Shown: positions 9,598-17,454, counted from the stretch's first letter. The stretch: 64,000 nt of DNA from Syntrophaceae bacterium (GCA_013177795.1 JABLXY010000002.1:868001-932000), one strand, 5' to 3'. Notes: generated by a model not told the origin, from the letters alone. Made by a program: numbers and translations.

Positions 9598-9720
9598 TAG
9601 GTTTTACGTTTTAGGTGTTAGGTAAGAAATACAGTTCGTTAGTTCATTAGTTGGTTAGTTCACGAAGGCGGTTCATTGGGTCCTCAGTTATTGAGTTCGT
9701 TAGTTCGATAACTTTTGCGC
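9598..9720. repeat. Dispersed TTCGTTAGTTC / TTTTAGGTTTTACG repeat, copy 1
   Basis: The gap between wecB and the DUF218 gene is built from short tandem-like words: GTTTTACGTTTTAGGTGTTA, then TTCGTTAGTTC, TTCATTAGTTGGTTAGTTC and TTGAGTTCGTTAGTTC. The same words recur at about 10135, 10510, 11400, 12900, 14150 and 58430. I see no gene in this stretch. Confidence 0.8.
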
Positions 9721-9756
9721 GTATTGGGCAAAGACGGCGATGCCGGGCGCATGGCA

Positions 9757-10515
9757 TCAAACAAAAGGCGCATAGAGAAGAAACCATGCAATCTTTGCAT
9801 ATTCGGACAGGATGAATCTCCGGTCGTAGCTGTTGAATAGCCAGAAGCCCTCGCTTTTCGTTTCGTAGCGGGTCGGCACGTGAGTGAGTGTGAATTCGTT
9901 TCCGTGCGCTTTCTCTGCCCCCTCCCTCTGTCCCTCCCGCGAGGGGAGGGAAGTGTTGTCTGTTTTCGAGGGCGAGTCAGTTTGCGTATCGAAGACCCTG
10001 CGGGCGATCAGCTGGATCCGCCGCATGTGGTAGGGGGAGCTGACGAGGATGGCCGATTTGAGGCCCATGCGCTCCATCAGGTCGCGGGCGATCAGGGTCT
10101 CCTCGTGGGTGTCCTCAACGACCCAGTTCCTTAGTTTGGTTAGTTCGTTAGTTCGCTCGCTGTCGCTCGTTTTAGGTTTTAGGGGAAGATGTACGTCAGT
10201 TCGTTGGTTCGTTAGTTCGTTAGTTCTTTGGTTCAGATTGGAAAAAGAATGTTTCAGATCAAGGCGAATGAACTTGCCGGAGGGGTCGAGTTTCTGGACC
10301 TGGCTGCGGGCCGGGATGATGAGGTATTCGGCCCAGCCCTCCGTGACGAGCTGCCTGGCTTCCTTCTCCCGCGTGCCCTTCTCGCCGCCCAGGAAGAGGA
10401 TGGCCGCGTCGGATTTGGCGGGCGGGTCGGAGACGACCAGGAACGCCGGGGCTTGGATGATTGCCAGAATTGCCAGGATAAGAAGGCAGAGGATCAGAAA
10501 TAAAAAACGGTTCAT
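9757..10515 (-). CDS. DUF218 (YdcF/SanA-like) membrane-anchored protein with repeat-derived insertions
   Basis: A 252-residue protein with an N-terminal membrane anchor (residues about 3-25, LFLILCLLILAILAIIQAP) and a split DUF218 domain. The first half is DAAILFLGGEKGTREKEARQ followed by GWAEYLIIP; the second half is HEETLIARDLMERMG, then ILVSSPYHMRRIQLIA. DUF218 proteins act in envelope or polysaccharide processes, with no settled reaction. Between the halves, about residues 93-128 (NLNQRTNELTNQRT, then SERTNELTKLRN) are the translation of the intergenic repeat found around this gene. A second insert near residue 185 (SLPSREGQREGA) is the translation of a CTCCCGCGAGGGGAG palindrome. The frame stays open through both, so the protein may still be made; whether it folds is unclear. 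Confidence 0.7.
   Translation of the reverse strand: MNRFLFLILCLLILAILAIIQAPAFLVVSDPPAKSDAAILFLGGEKGTREKEARQLVTEGWAEYLIIPARSQVQKLDPSGKFIRLDLKHSFSNLNQRTNELTNQRTDVHLPLKPKTSDSERTNELTKLRNWVVEDTHEETLIARDLMERMGLKSAILVSSPYHMRRIQLIARRVFDTQTDSPSKTDNTSLPSREGQREGAEKAHGNEFTLTHVPTRYETKSEGFWLFNSYDRRFILSEYAKIAWFLLYAPFV
10135..10245. repeat. Dispersed repeat, copy 2, inside the DUF218 coding region
   Basis: On the plus strand this reads TTTGGTTAGTTCGTTAGTTC, then TCGTTTTAGGTTTTAGG, then TTCGTTGGTTCGTTAGTTCG: both words of the repeat family that otherwise occupies intergenic gaps. On the coding strand it is in frame and gives a polar Asn/Thr/Arg/Glu-rich peptide. Confidence 0.85.
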
Positions 10516-10651
10516 TAGTTGATTGGTTCGTTAGTTCGGGAAGACAGTTCGTCATTTCGATTGGTTCTATTAGTAGGTCATCGCGCTGCAGGGGTGCGTA
10601 TCATATGTTTCAGGTATTACGCGGAGAATAAGAAAAAGGAATCGGACCAGC
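10505..10651. repeat. Dispersed repeat, copy 3, upstream of the DUF218 gene
   Basis: The words TTCATTAGTTGATTGGTTCG and TTAGTTCGGGAAGACAGTTC belong to the dispersed repeat family. The rest of the gap to the vapC stop holds no gene that I can see. Confidence 0.6.
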
Positions 10652-11077
10652 TTACAGTTTCAGATCCTGGAGCAAGCAGATCTTTTCTTCTCTCTCCATT
10701 TTTCGGGCAAAGGCCCGGTCGGCTGTCACGAGAATGGCATCGCGGTCATATGCTGCTGCCAGGTAGGCGGCATCGTAAAACGTGACGGCATTCTTGGTCA
10801 TCCAGGAGAAGATCATCTTGGTCATGCCCGGCGTCGGTTCGATTTTTTGGATGCCAAGATTCAATAGCATTTCCATTTTCTCCTGCGCCGCCTTATCGAG
10901 CAGGCGGCCCAGGATGTTGCCGGTTTCGTACACCCAGAGACAGGGGGCCGCCAGTTCGCATCGGCCCTCACCCCATGCATGGAGCAGCGCCATGGCGCGT
11001 TCCTGGTCCGCCTCCCTCTCGTCTCCGAGCACCCACTTCAGGATCACCGAGGCATCGACCACGTATGTCGTCATCAA
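10652..11077 (-). CDS. vapC: PIN-domain toxin (VapC family)
   Basis: A 141-residue PIN-domain ribonuclease, the toxin half of a VapBC-type module. The acidic metal-site residues are in their usual places: Asp in TYVVDASVILKW, Glu in WVYETGN, and Asp pairs in TFYDAAYLAAAYDRD and LVTADRAFARK. Such enzymes cleave tRNA or rRNA when the antitoxin is degraded. Its start overlaps the end of the antitoxin gene by 4 bp (ATGA), the usual translational coupling. It appears intact, unlike the two neighbouring broken modules. Confidence 0.88.
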   Translation of the reverse strand: MMTTYVVDASVILKWVLGDEREADQERAMALLHAWGEGRCELAAPCLWVYETGNILGRLLDKAAQEKMEMLLNLGIQKIEPTPGMTKMIFSWMTKNAVTFYDAAYLAAAYDRDAILVTADRAFARKMEREEKICLLQDLKL

Positions 11078-11319
11078 TGCTTGCTCCGATCCGATTCAAG
11101 GGCAGAGACGATTTCCCGGGTAGACAGGCGCTTACCTCTCGAGGCACTCTTCACGAGACGGCTGATGGCTTTTTGTCTGCGGATGAGATCCAGTTCCTTC
11201 CGCAATGCCTCATTGACGATCTGGCTTCTTTTACCCGCAGGAACGAGTTCCACCAGATCCCGGCTCACGCTCTCGTCGATGAGAAAGTTGATTCTTTTCG
11301 CGGTGGAGCTCATACGCAC
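11074..11319 (-). CDS. VapB-like antitoxin
   Basis: An 81-residue protein. Its N-terminal part (KRINFLIDESVSRDLVELV, then GKRSQIVNEALRKELD) resembles a ribbon-helix-helix DNA-binding domain, and its C-terminal tail (QKAISRLVKSASRGKRLSTR) would wrap the toxin. It lies directly upstream of the PIN toxin and overlaps it by 4 bp. The C-terminal tail closely resembles a relic at 13682-13789, showing a second related module once existed 2.4 kb away. An AT-rich stretch just upstream (CATATGTATATATCATAC at about 11337) is a likely promoter/operator. Confidence 0.8.
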   Translation of the reverse strand: MRMSSTAKRINFLIDESVSRDLVELVPAGKRSQIVNEALRKELDLIRRQKAISRLVKSASRGKRLSTREIVSALESDRSKH

Positions 11320-11394
11320 CTCCGATATACACTAATCATATGTATATATCATACACCATACTTAGGGAGACGACAAGGGTGGATTGTCGCAGAT

Positions 11395-11645
11395 AGAAAC
11401 GGTTCGTTAATTCGCCCGTTGCGTGGCGTTTTACGTTACCTCTTCGCGGCGTGTTAGGTTTTACGTGTTGGATTTTAGGGAAAAAGACAGTTCCTTAGTT
11501 CGTTAGTTCATTCGTTCGCTGGTTCAAAAGACCGTGTTGGGGAAAAAAGCAGTTCGTTAGTGAGGCAGTTCGTTGGTTCAAAACCCGTTTTAGGTTTTAC
11601 GTGTTACGTTTTAGGGAAGAAAACAGTTCGTTAGTAAGGCCGCTG
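11395..11645. repeat. Dispersed repeat, copy 4, the longest block
   Basis: About 250 bp made almost entirely of the two words: GTTCGTTAATTCG, TTTTACGTTACC, GTTAGGTTTTACGTGTTGG, TTCCTTAGTTCGTTAGTTC, TTCGTTAGTGAGGCAGTTCG, TTTTAGGTTTTACGTGTTAC and so on. It sits between the vapBC promoter and the DUF4143 ATPase pseudogene. I see no coding sequence in it. Confidence 0.85.
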
Positions 11646-11669
11646 CGCGGAGCGCAAGGGATCATGTGA

Positions 11670-12827
11670 TTAAAGTCCGCCGAGGAAAGATGCGCTTTCT
11701 GCAGCCAGTGCGGACAAGGGGATCACCTCGATCGCGTCGGCAAGCTTGTAGCCCCGGTCTCCGGGATAGACGACGAGGAGCCGGTCGAGGCCCAGGTCCG
11801 TCATCGCCGACCGCATGGACGGGGTCAGGCGGGGCGCGTCGGCCCGCTTGATCTCGACCCCGCAGCGGCGCCCGCCCTTGAAGAGCAGGAGGTCGATTCC
11901 GGCTCCGGCGTAGGTGGCCCAGAAGTATGCCTCGTCGGGCTGGACGCCCGCGAGCAGGTTTTCTATGACGTAGCCTTCCCATGACGCGCCGCACTTGGGA
12001 TGGGAGAGGAGATCGTCCCGGGTGCGGATCCCCAGGAGGTGGTGCAGGAGTCCGCTGTCCCGGAAATAGATCTTGGGCGATTTGACCTGCCGCTTCTTGA
12101 GATTCGCATGCCACGGGGGGAGCCGGCGCACCATGAAGACACCCTCGAGCAGGTCGAGGTAGCGGCGCACGGTGGATTCGTTCACGCCCAGCGACCGGGC
12201 GGGCTCGGCGGCATTCCAGATCTGGCCGTGGAAGTGAGCCAGCATGGTCCAGAAACGGAAGAGCGTCGGCGCAGGCGTGCCGATGCCGAGTTGCGGGATG
12301 TCCCGGTCCAGGAAGGTCTGGATGAAATTCTTCCGCCATGCCAGGCTGTCAGTCTCACTCGCGGCCAGGAAGGAGAGGGGAAGCCCGCCCCGCAGCCAGT
12401 GCTTCTAGTGGTCCGGCATGCCCACATCCGCGAGCGTCAGCCCGCCGATGCGGACCGTCTCCAGCCGGCCGGCAAGAGATTCCGACGACTGGCGGAGAAG
12501 CGCGGGAGAGGCGCTTCCCAGGATGAGAAACCGTGACGGCAGGGGATCGCGGTCCGCCAGAACGCGGAGGATCGGGAACAGCTCGGGTCGCCGCTGGATC
12601 TCGTCGATGACCACAAGCCCCGTCAGGCTTCGAAGCGCCGTCATGGCCTCGTCCAGGCGCGCCAGGCTGACGGGGTCTTCCAGATCGAAGTAATTGGCCG
12701 ACTCCGGAGCGACGAACTGCCGGGCAAGCGTCGTCTTGCCGCACTGGCGGGGGCCGAGAAGGGCGACGATGCGGCTCCTGGCCAGAGCGGTTCTGATCGC
12801 TTCGGTGGCAGCCGGTCGTGGAATCAT
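11670..12827 (-). pseudogene. AAA+ ATPase with C-terminal DUF4143, split by one in-frame amber codon
   Basis: A single reading frame of 386 codons is interrupted only by TAG at 12405-12407. Before it lies the ATPase half: LLGPRQCGKTTLARQF (Walker A), TGLVVIDEIQRRPELFPILR (Walker B) and FLILGSASPALLRQSSESLA (sensor 1). Directly after the stop the frame continues KHWLRGGLPLSFLAASETDS, WRKNFIQTFLDRDIPQLG and MLAHFHGQIWN, the standard continuation of this family, then the DUF4143 nuclease-like half (KIYFRDSGLLHHLLG, GVEIKRADAP). Downstream of the stop, an ATG at 12245 could restart translation of the DUF4143 part. One base change (for example CAG or GAG to TAG) explains the break. A sequencing error or stop-codon readthrough is the alternative. 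Confidence 0.85.
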
Positions 12828-12869
12828 TCCCGTATAGTACCTTGAAATTCCCGCATGTCAAGCGGGATA

Positions 12870-13025
12870 TTCAAGGTAGTTAGGGGTTCGATTGAGAAGG
12901 TTTAGGGTTTTACGAAAGCCCTTTGGGCCGTTTTAGGTTTTACGTTCTAGGTTTTAGGTAAGAAAATCGGTTGGTTAGTACGGCCGCTGAGCGGTATGTT
13001 GCGTTTTATGTTTTGCGCGATTAGG
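12870..13025. repeat. Dispersed repeat, copy 5
   Basis: The gap between the DUF4143 pseudogene promoter side and brnA contains GGTTTAGGGTTTTACG, CGTTTTAGGTTTTACGTTC, TAGGTTTTAGG, GGTTGGTTAGTACGGCCGC and TTGCGTTTTATGTTTTGCG. These are variants of the dispersed repeat words. No gene is visible. Confidence 0.75.
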
Positions 13026-13027
13026 GT

Positions 13028-13279
13028 TCAGGCTTTTTCCTGTGCGACCCTCTCATGCAGCCAGACCTTGATGAGCGCCCCCCGGTCCACGCCGATGCGC
13101 TCACGCACGGCATCAATGTCCCGCACGAGCGATTCGGGGATATCGAGCGTAATGCGTATCTTTCTGCCGGGCCGGGTGATGGCGGCCTTCGACAGGTCTG
13201 CGAGGTCGTGGAGGTCCTCTCCCCGGTCAAAGCGCTCATCGAATTCCGAAGCGGTCTTCGCCGGCCGTTTTGTCTTCAT
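13028..13279 (-). CDS. brnA: BrnA family antitoxin
   Basis: An 83-residue BrnA-type antitoxin. The core RKIRITLDIPESLVRDIDAV and GVDRGALIKVWLHERV form the ribbon-helix-helix region that binds DNA and, through the N-terminal part, the BrnT toxin. Its ATG lies inside the 3' end of the brnT reading frame, as in intact brnTA operons where the genes overlap. The antitoxin frame is intact, while the toxin frame carries a stop codon (see 13236-13529). Confidence 0.88.
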   Translation of the reverse strand: MKTKRPAKTASEFDERFDRGEDLHDLADLSKAAITRPGRKIRITLDIPESLVRDIDAVRERIGVDRGALIKVWLHERVAQEKA

Positions 13280-13529
13280 AAAGCCTTACCACCCTGGGCC
13301 GCGCTCGCCGCACGGATATGATTCGGATGGCATCTCCCCGCATGGTTTAGATGGCTGTCCAAATCTTGCCTTCGACTGCAGCAATCAGTGCCCCTCGTTC
13401 TTCCAACGGAAAGGTCATGTGGACTTCAACCCGATCATCGTCGAGCCAGAGGCACCGGGCTTTCTTGAAATCGATACCGTGCTTTTTCCGGTTCGAGATG
13501 CTTTTCTGCGCGTCCCACTCAAAAGTCAT
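13236..13529 (-). pseudogene. brnT: BrnT toxin interrupted by an ochre codon
   Basis: The frame starts MTFEWDAQKSISNRKKHGID, the conserved BrnT N-terminus, and runs to EGKIWTAI. Here TAA at 13347-13349 stops it after about 60 residues. Beyond the stop the same frame continues TMRGDAIRIISVRRARPR and VVRLYE, the standard BrnT C-terminus with its catalytic arginines, ending at TGA near 13236 inside brnA. The stop stands where relatives usually have an aromatic residue before T-x-RGD, so a Tyr codon to TAA change is the simplest cause. I chose the second Met (13529); a start at 13553 adds eight residues. The truncated toxin lacks the catalytic tail and should be inactive. Confidence 0.85.
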
Positions 13530-13681
13530 GTCAATTATACATTTATTAAACAAATATGCAACATGTATTACTCAACAAAGAAGTTCAAGCGAACCTTGCC
13601 GTCATCCCGCCGGCGTTCTTGAAGGGCTCCATGGGCATGTCCTCGGCATCCGGGTAGGGCCAGGGGCTGGTATTTGCGTAA

Positions 13682-13789
13682 ATTCTTCCTGTTCCTGTCG
13701 TGTTGCAGGGCCGTGACGATTTCACGGGTGGACATGCGCTTGCCTTTCGCCGCTTCCCTGAAAAGTCGGGACACGGCCTTCTTTCTGCA
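13682..13789 (-). pseudogene. Relic of a VapB-like antitoxin C-terminus
   Basis: Within an open frame spanning 13568-13936, only the part reading CRKKAVSRLFREAAKGKRMS, then TREIVTALQHDRNRKN, looks like protein. It matches the C-terminal tail of the intact antitoxin at 11074-11319 (RRQKAISRLVKSASRGKRLS, then TREIVSALESDRSKH) residue by residue over about 36 positions. The flanking residues resemble nothing, and no PIN toxin follows, so this is what remains of a second toxin-antitoxin module. Confidence 0.65.
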
Positions 13790-13936
13790 CTCGCGTGATT
13801 GTTGTATTCTCAAGGCCCTGTCGCTCGGGCTTCTGTCTCCCGTGGCGCTTGATTGCATCAAAGATAGCGTTACGCGGGAATTACGTTTTAAGAAGAGACT
13901 GCACAAAGCTTCGCCCTCTCGATTACAGAAGGGCAC

Positions 13937-14651
13937 GAGGCATTCTGAATCGACGGGGTGGTCGGGGTGGTGAATGCGCCATGCCGGATGGCTCGGGTAC
14001 CCCCTGCCGCCGGGCTGTTTCTCATGGGATGCCCGGGCTTTCTGAATCCTTGCATCTTATGCAAAAAACCTGCAAATCCGTCAACTTCTGTAGCGAAATC
14101 CGGCATCGATGTCAATATGGAATATTCCGTAAATTTAATAATTTACGACTGTTTTAGGTTTTCGGTGTTATGTTTTGGGTGAGAGGGAACAGGAGAGGGC
14201 GGGGCTGTCGGCGGGCGGCATCAAAAAAGGGAGGTTGCGGTGGCGGTTCGTTGCAAAATCCGTAGCCCGGCCCGGGTGATCCCGGCATTCTGTAGATGGC
14301 CGTGTTCCCGGCCACGAGAAAAGGCAGGGCGCCCGGAGATGGCTTTCCTTGCGTCTGCATGTCCGCGGGTCATGCCGGGCCCGGTCGTCTCCCGTAGCCC
14401 AGGCAGGCTTCTCTGTGAAGAGGTCCCGCCGGTGAGCCCGGCCCGTCTTCTATGCCGCATACGACAAAAGTACTAGATTGACGTTTTTTCGGGAAAATTT
14501 TCTTTGGGCCTGTGAAATGCATGCGCGGCCGCGACGCGGGGGGGGCGATCCGGCAGGCCCGATGACAGATCTCTTTACGGATTGGGGATGGATGAATTGA
14601 TTGGTAAAAACAAATAGTTGGCGCATGCGCGGCTTTCCTTCGCCTTCAGAC
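13937..14651. other. Intergenic region with no recognisable gene
   Basis: About 700 bp between the antitoxin relic and the regulatory sites of the first PEP-CTERM gene. It holds a perfect AT-rich palindrome GTAAATTTAATAATTTAC at 14129-14146, a short copy of the dispersed repeat at 14150-14180 (GTTTTAGGTTTTCGGTGTTA) and GC-rich hairpin-prone sequence. No open frame in it has a convincing protein. Confidence 0.5.
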
Positions 14652-14668
14652 TGTAAAGAGCCTTTACA
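14652..14668 (+). promoter_or_regulatory. Putative activator site TGTAAA-N5-TTTACA for the PEP-CTERM gene
   Basis: TGTAAAGAGCCTTTACA is a perfect 6+6 inverted repeat. It ends 65 bp before a sigma-54-like promoter. The same arm sequence with the same 5-bp spacer stands 64 bp before another sigma-54-like promoter at 28180-28195, and a half site lies 65 bp before a third at 24440-24455. Upstream sites of this kind bind sigma-54 enhancer-binding proteins; the protein involved is not known from this window. Confidence 0.6.
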
Positions 14669-14733
14669 CTTTTGGGGGATGGCCAACAGACTGCTTTCCG
14701 GAATTGGTCAATAAAATCATATGGTTGCGATTT

Positions 14734-14749
14734 TGGCGCATTCTGTGCA
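14734..14749 (+). promoter_or_regulatory. Putative sigma-54 promoter of the PEP-CTERM gene
   Basis: TGGCGCATTCTGTGCA has GG and GC separated by ten bases, as in the -24/-12 consensus TGGCACG-N4-TTGCA. The ATG of the PEP-CTERM gene follows at 14796, with the Shine-Dalgarno run GGGGGGGAGG at about 14781. Confidence 0.6.
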
Positions 14750-14795
14750 ACCAAAAGAACGGAAATGACAGACCAAAAAGGGGGGGAGGTGACGT

Positions 14796-15194
14796 ATGAG
14801 AAAGGTCATGGTGTTGGCTGTCCTGGCGGCCCTGTTGCTTTGCGTTCCGGCGGCCTGGGCGATTCTCACGCCCGGTGACGCCGATTTCAAGCCGACCGCG
14901 TGGGGCCCCTGCGGGATGACGAAGGACATGGGCGGCACGTTCAGTTTCTACTACTGGCGGAACGTCTCTGCGCCGCCTGCACCGGGGCAGCATTGGGCAT
15001 TCTATCAGAACATGGGCCCGGGCGCGTGGCAGTACGCGGGCAAGTATCGTTGGGAGGCCCGGTATCCCGGCTTCCCGGGTTTTTACCCTGTTGCGCCCGT
15101 GACCCAGCCGCACGCCGTTCCTGAGCCCACGACACTTCTGCTTCTGGGCCTGGGCCTGATCGGCGTGGCCGGCATCGGACGGTTCCGAAAGTAG
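14796..15194 (+). CDS. Small PEP-CTERM surface protein
   Basis: A 132-residue exported protein. It has a signal peptide of about 22 residues (MRKVMVLAVLAALLLCVPAA), a short aromatic/Gly/Pro-rich middle with two CxxxM-type motifs (WGPCGMTKDMGGTFSFYYW), and a canonical PEP-CTERM tail VPEPTTLLLLGLGLIGVAG followed by basic GRFRK. Such tails are recognised by an exosortase (XrtA/EpsH type), cleaved and probably linked to a surface polymer. It is the only protein in the window with a literal PEP motif; the others have VPIP or VPLP. It is monocistronic, with its own upstream sigma-54-like promoter and a terminator downstream. The function of the middle part is unknown. Confidence 0.85.
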   Translation: MRKVMVLAVLAALLLCVPAAWAILTPGDADFKPTAWGPCGMTKDMGGTFSFYYWRNVSAPPAPGQHWAFYQNMGPGAWQYAGKYRWEARYPGFPGFYPVAPVTQPHAVPEPTTLLLLGLGLIGVAGIGRFRK

Positions 15195-15224
15195 GGTGTG
15201 CCACTCGTAAGGGGAAGGCATGAA

Positions 15225-15252
15225 AGGCAGAACCGATTGGCTCTGCCTTTTT
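15225..15252 (+). terminator. Intrinsic terminator of the PEP-CTERM gene
   Basis: AGGCAGA pairs with TCTGCCT across a 10-base loop and is followed by TTTTT, 30 bp after the stop codon. Confidence 0.8.
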
Positions 15253-15308
15253 CGTTGAGGGCCGTCGGGCCTGGTCCCGGTCTGCTGCTTTGAACGTCTT
15301 CCGATCCT

Positions 15309-17054
15309 CTAGGGGCAGGTGCTTTTCCCGAAGTTTGCGGCGAAGGCAGGGATGCCTAGCCGACCGGGGTCGGCGATCAGCGACGCCAGGTCGCTTCCGT
15401 CCACGTCGCAGTCTCCGTCGAAATCGCCCCGGGCGGCAAGGGTAATCGAAGAAATCAGCTCAATGCCGGCTCCCGTGCCCAGGTTGCGGGTGTACTGCTT
15501 GTTGGTGACATTGTCCCAGTGCTCGTGGACGCCCAGGCTGGCCATCCTCGTCCCGTCTCTCTCCGGGTCGTAGACGGTTCCCGACGGGGGACTGTCGGCC
15601 AGGGCGGCCTCGTGCAGGTAGTCTTGGGCGAGACCGTCCCAGACCGAGACCTCCGCGGGCCATTCGGCCAGGAGGAAGTCGAACCCGACCGAATCGATGG
15701 CCACCGGGTCCTGCGAGGCGAAGAGACTCGAGGGCCAATCGCCGTTGAAGGGCGGCATGTTCCACCTGTAGGGCGTGCCGCTCCAGCCCTTGCCGCCGTA
15801 CAGGGCATCGACCAGGTAAAGAAGCGTCTTGCGGCCGATGCCCTCGTGCCCCATCAGGTCGACCAGGGTGCGGTACCGGCCGCGGCCGGGCTGATTGCCC
15901 TCGATGTTCGTGTGCAGATCGTAGTAATTGTAGTGCACGCCCCGCAGATCACCCACCGGGGAGCGGACGAGAGAACCGAAGTGGTTCTTGGCGGAGAGGG
16001 TGATGCCCGCCCTTTCGTGGCTTTTGAGCACCGAGAAGTCGATGAGGTAGGCCGCATCCACGTAGGGCTGGGGCAGGTAGTCCTGCACCTTGCCGTCCGC
16101 GGCCGGCGTGCTCCAGTAGAAGGGGGTGCCGGAGAGCTGCACCTGGGTGCGGCCGGCAAAGGGGTAGTGATCGAGGTACACCACATTGGGGAACTCGGCA
16201 TGCAGGTAATCGTACCACTCCTGGGGAAAGAAATTGACGGGGTCGCCCACGAAGATGTCGGCCTGGCTCACCCCGGCGGCGTTGACCAGCTGCCGCAGGA
16301 GCGCGAGGACGAGCTGCGGGTTCGTCATGCCGGCGTTGTTCGGGTAACGGTTCAGGGCGACGATGGAGCGGCTCGATGGGTTGCTCTGGCTGCTCACGTA
16401 GCAGAGCGTCAGGTTGAGCTTGATCACGATCTTTTCCCCGGCCTGGTAGCCCCGGTCGCCTGCGCCCTTCTGGAGATTGGTGTAGCGGAACAGGGCGTCC
16501 CAGGCCCCGGCATCCGTGGGTCGCCCGGCCAGCCACCGAACCGCCTTCGACATCATCGTGTCGACGACGGCCTGGCTGGTGTGCGAGGGCTGCCAGCTGT
16601 ACCCGTCGCCCGGGCCGTTCCAGTCGGTGGCCGCAGGGTCGTGCACCCAGACGACGCGGCCGGGGTTGACGCCTTTTGCCGTGCCGATAGGTGCGTTAGG
16701 CGTGTCGGGCGTTGCCTGCGCAAAGAGGGGCGGGATCTGCCCCATGAAGGCCGTCGGGGTCAGGCTGCCGCTGAAGCCGGCCCAGGCCGTGACGGCGGCG
16801 GCGACTGTGCACACGCCCGCGAGGCGGAATCGGGATTCGCGGAGGCTCTTCCTGGCCTTGCAGAGCAGGGATGCGGAAGCCCCCAGCCCGACGAGCCACA
16901 CCACGAAGGCCGAGGCCGCGGGGAAGGCCACCCGCATGCAGGGATATGTCGCGCGGCTGGGCTTGGGGATGACCCGGACCAGGAACCAGAGTAGGGAAAG
17001 GAAGCCGAACAGGGGCAGCAGGACTCTTGCCCATCTCGAAGCGGTCCGGTTCAT
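15309..17054 (-). CDS. Membrane-anchored DUF362 protein with dockerin-like tail
   Basis: 581 residues from the ATG at 17054. Three hydrophobic segments lie near the N-terminus (about residues 10-28, 42-63 and 76-96). A long extracytoplasmic DUF362 domain follows (about 135-510), containing RVVWVHDPAATDW, KIVIKLNLTLCY and LIDFSVLKSHERAGITLSAK. The C-terminus carries one dockerin-type Ca-binding repeat, GDFDGDCDVDGSDLASLIAD, and ends FAANFGKSTCP, the same FAAN-FG-CP ending as the neighbouring metallophosphatases. DUF362 has no established reaction; relatives occur as redox or Fe-S-associated proteins, but this one lacks a ferredoxin module. An upstream frame extension to 17105 has no Shine-Dalgarno sequence and was not used. 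Confidence 0.8.
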   Translation of the reverse strand: MNRTASRWARVLLPLFGFLSLLWFLVRVIPKPSRATYPCMRVAFPAASAFVVWLVGLGASASLLCKARKSLRESRFRLAGVCTVAAAVTAWAGFSGSLTPTAFMGQIPPLFAQATPDTPNAPIGTAKGVNPGRVVWVHDPAATDWNGPGDGYSWQPSHTSQAVVDTMMSKAVRWLAGRPTDAGAWDALFRYTNLQKGAGDRGYQAGEKIVIKLNLTLCYVSSQSNPSSRSIVALNRYPNNAGMTNPQLVLALLRQLVNAAGVSQADIFVGDPVNFFPQEWYDYLHAEFPNVVYLDHYPFAGRTQVQLSGTPFYWSTPAADGKVQDYLPQPYVDAAYLIDFSVLKSHERAGITLSAKNHFGSLVRSPVGDLRGVHYNYYDLHTNIEGNQPGRGRYRTLVDLMGHEGIGRKTLLYLVDALYGGKGWSGTPYRWNMPPFNGDWPSSLFASQDPVAIDSVGFDFLLAEWPAEVSVWDGLAQDYLHEAALADSPPSGTVYDPERDGTRMASLGVHEHWDNVTNKQYTRNLGTGAGIELISSITLAARGDFDGDCDVDGSDLASLIADPGRLGIPAFAANFGKSTCP

Positions 17055-17289
17055 GGTCGGCCTCTTGTGCCGCGCGTTTGCGGTCATGCAGCGCCTGTCA
17101 TGCACGGCGAACGTTCAACTCCCCTGCCTCGCATGAAGATGACCGGGGAGGACCGGCAGCCGGGTGCAGCTCTTTCGGCAGGGCTGTAACGCTGTCCCCC
17201 CTGCGGCAGATCAACGTGCCGACACGATGAAACACGTCAGGCGGAATCAACGCATTGCCTTGGCCGGCGCGAATGGCATGTGCGGGCGA

Positions 17290-17439
17290 TTACTTGAAGC
17301 GCCTGCGGAGTGCGGCAAGGCCGAGCAAACCCGCGCCCAGCAGCCAGAACGCACCGGGGATGGGGACAGTATTGGGGGTGTCAGGGGCCGATAGGGTGAA
17401 GATGACGTTTTCCCGCCTCTCGATCCTCAGCTTCCCTTA
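17290..17439 (-). pseudogene. Orphan PEP-CTERM-like sorting tail, no start codon
   Basis: The frame reads APDTPNTVPIPGAFWLLGAG, then LLGLAALRRRFK and stop. This is a complete VPIP-type sorting signal with hydrophobic helix and basic end, but without ATG or signal peptide. It lies in the same reading frame as the metallophosphatase gene that ends at 17455, separated from it by two TAA codons (17455-17457 and about 17437-17439). It may be the former C-terminus of that protein, lost when the dockerin tail gained its own stop, or the leftover of a deleted gene. Confidence 0.75.
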
Positions 17440-17454
17440 CCCTTTGCTTGTTAT

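Noticed and set aside
9598-13025. CRISPR array from the short repeated words
   Set aside because: The words vary in length and spacing, have no constant repeat with unique spacers, and no cas genes are in the window.
14010-14075. Possible second GEMM-like riboswitch on the minus strand (AGAAAGCCCGGG followed by ACAGCCCGGC)
   Set aside because: The GGCAAACC 5' strand and the GCAAAGCC core are absent and the P1 pairing does not form. It is at best a degraded relic.
14129-14146. Palindrome GTAAATTTAATAATTTAC as another activator site
   Set aside because: The spacer between GTAAA and TTTAC is 8 rather than the 7 implied by the TGTAAA-N5-TTTACA sites, and no sigma-54 box lies at the expected distance.
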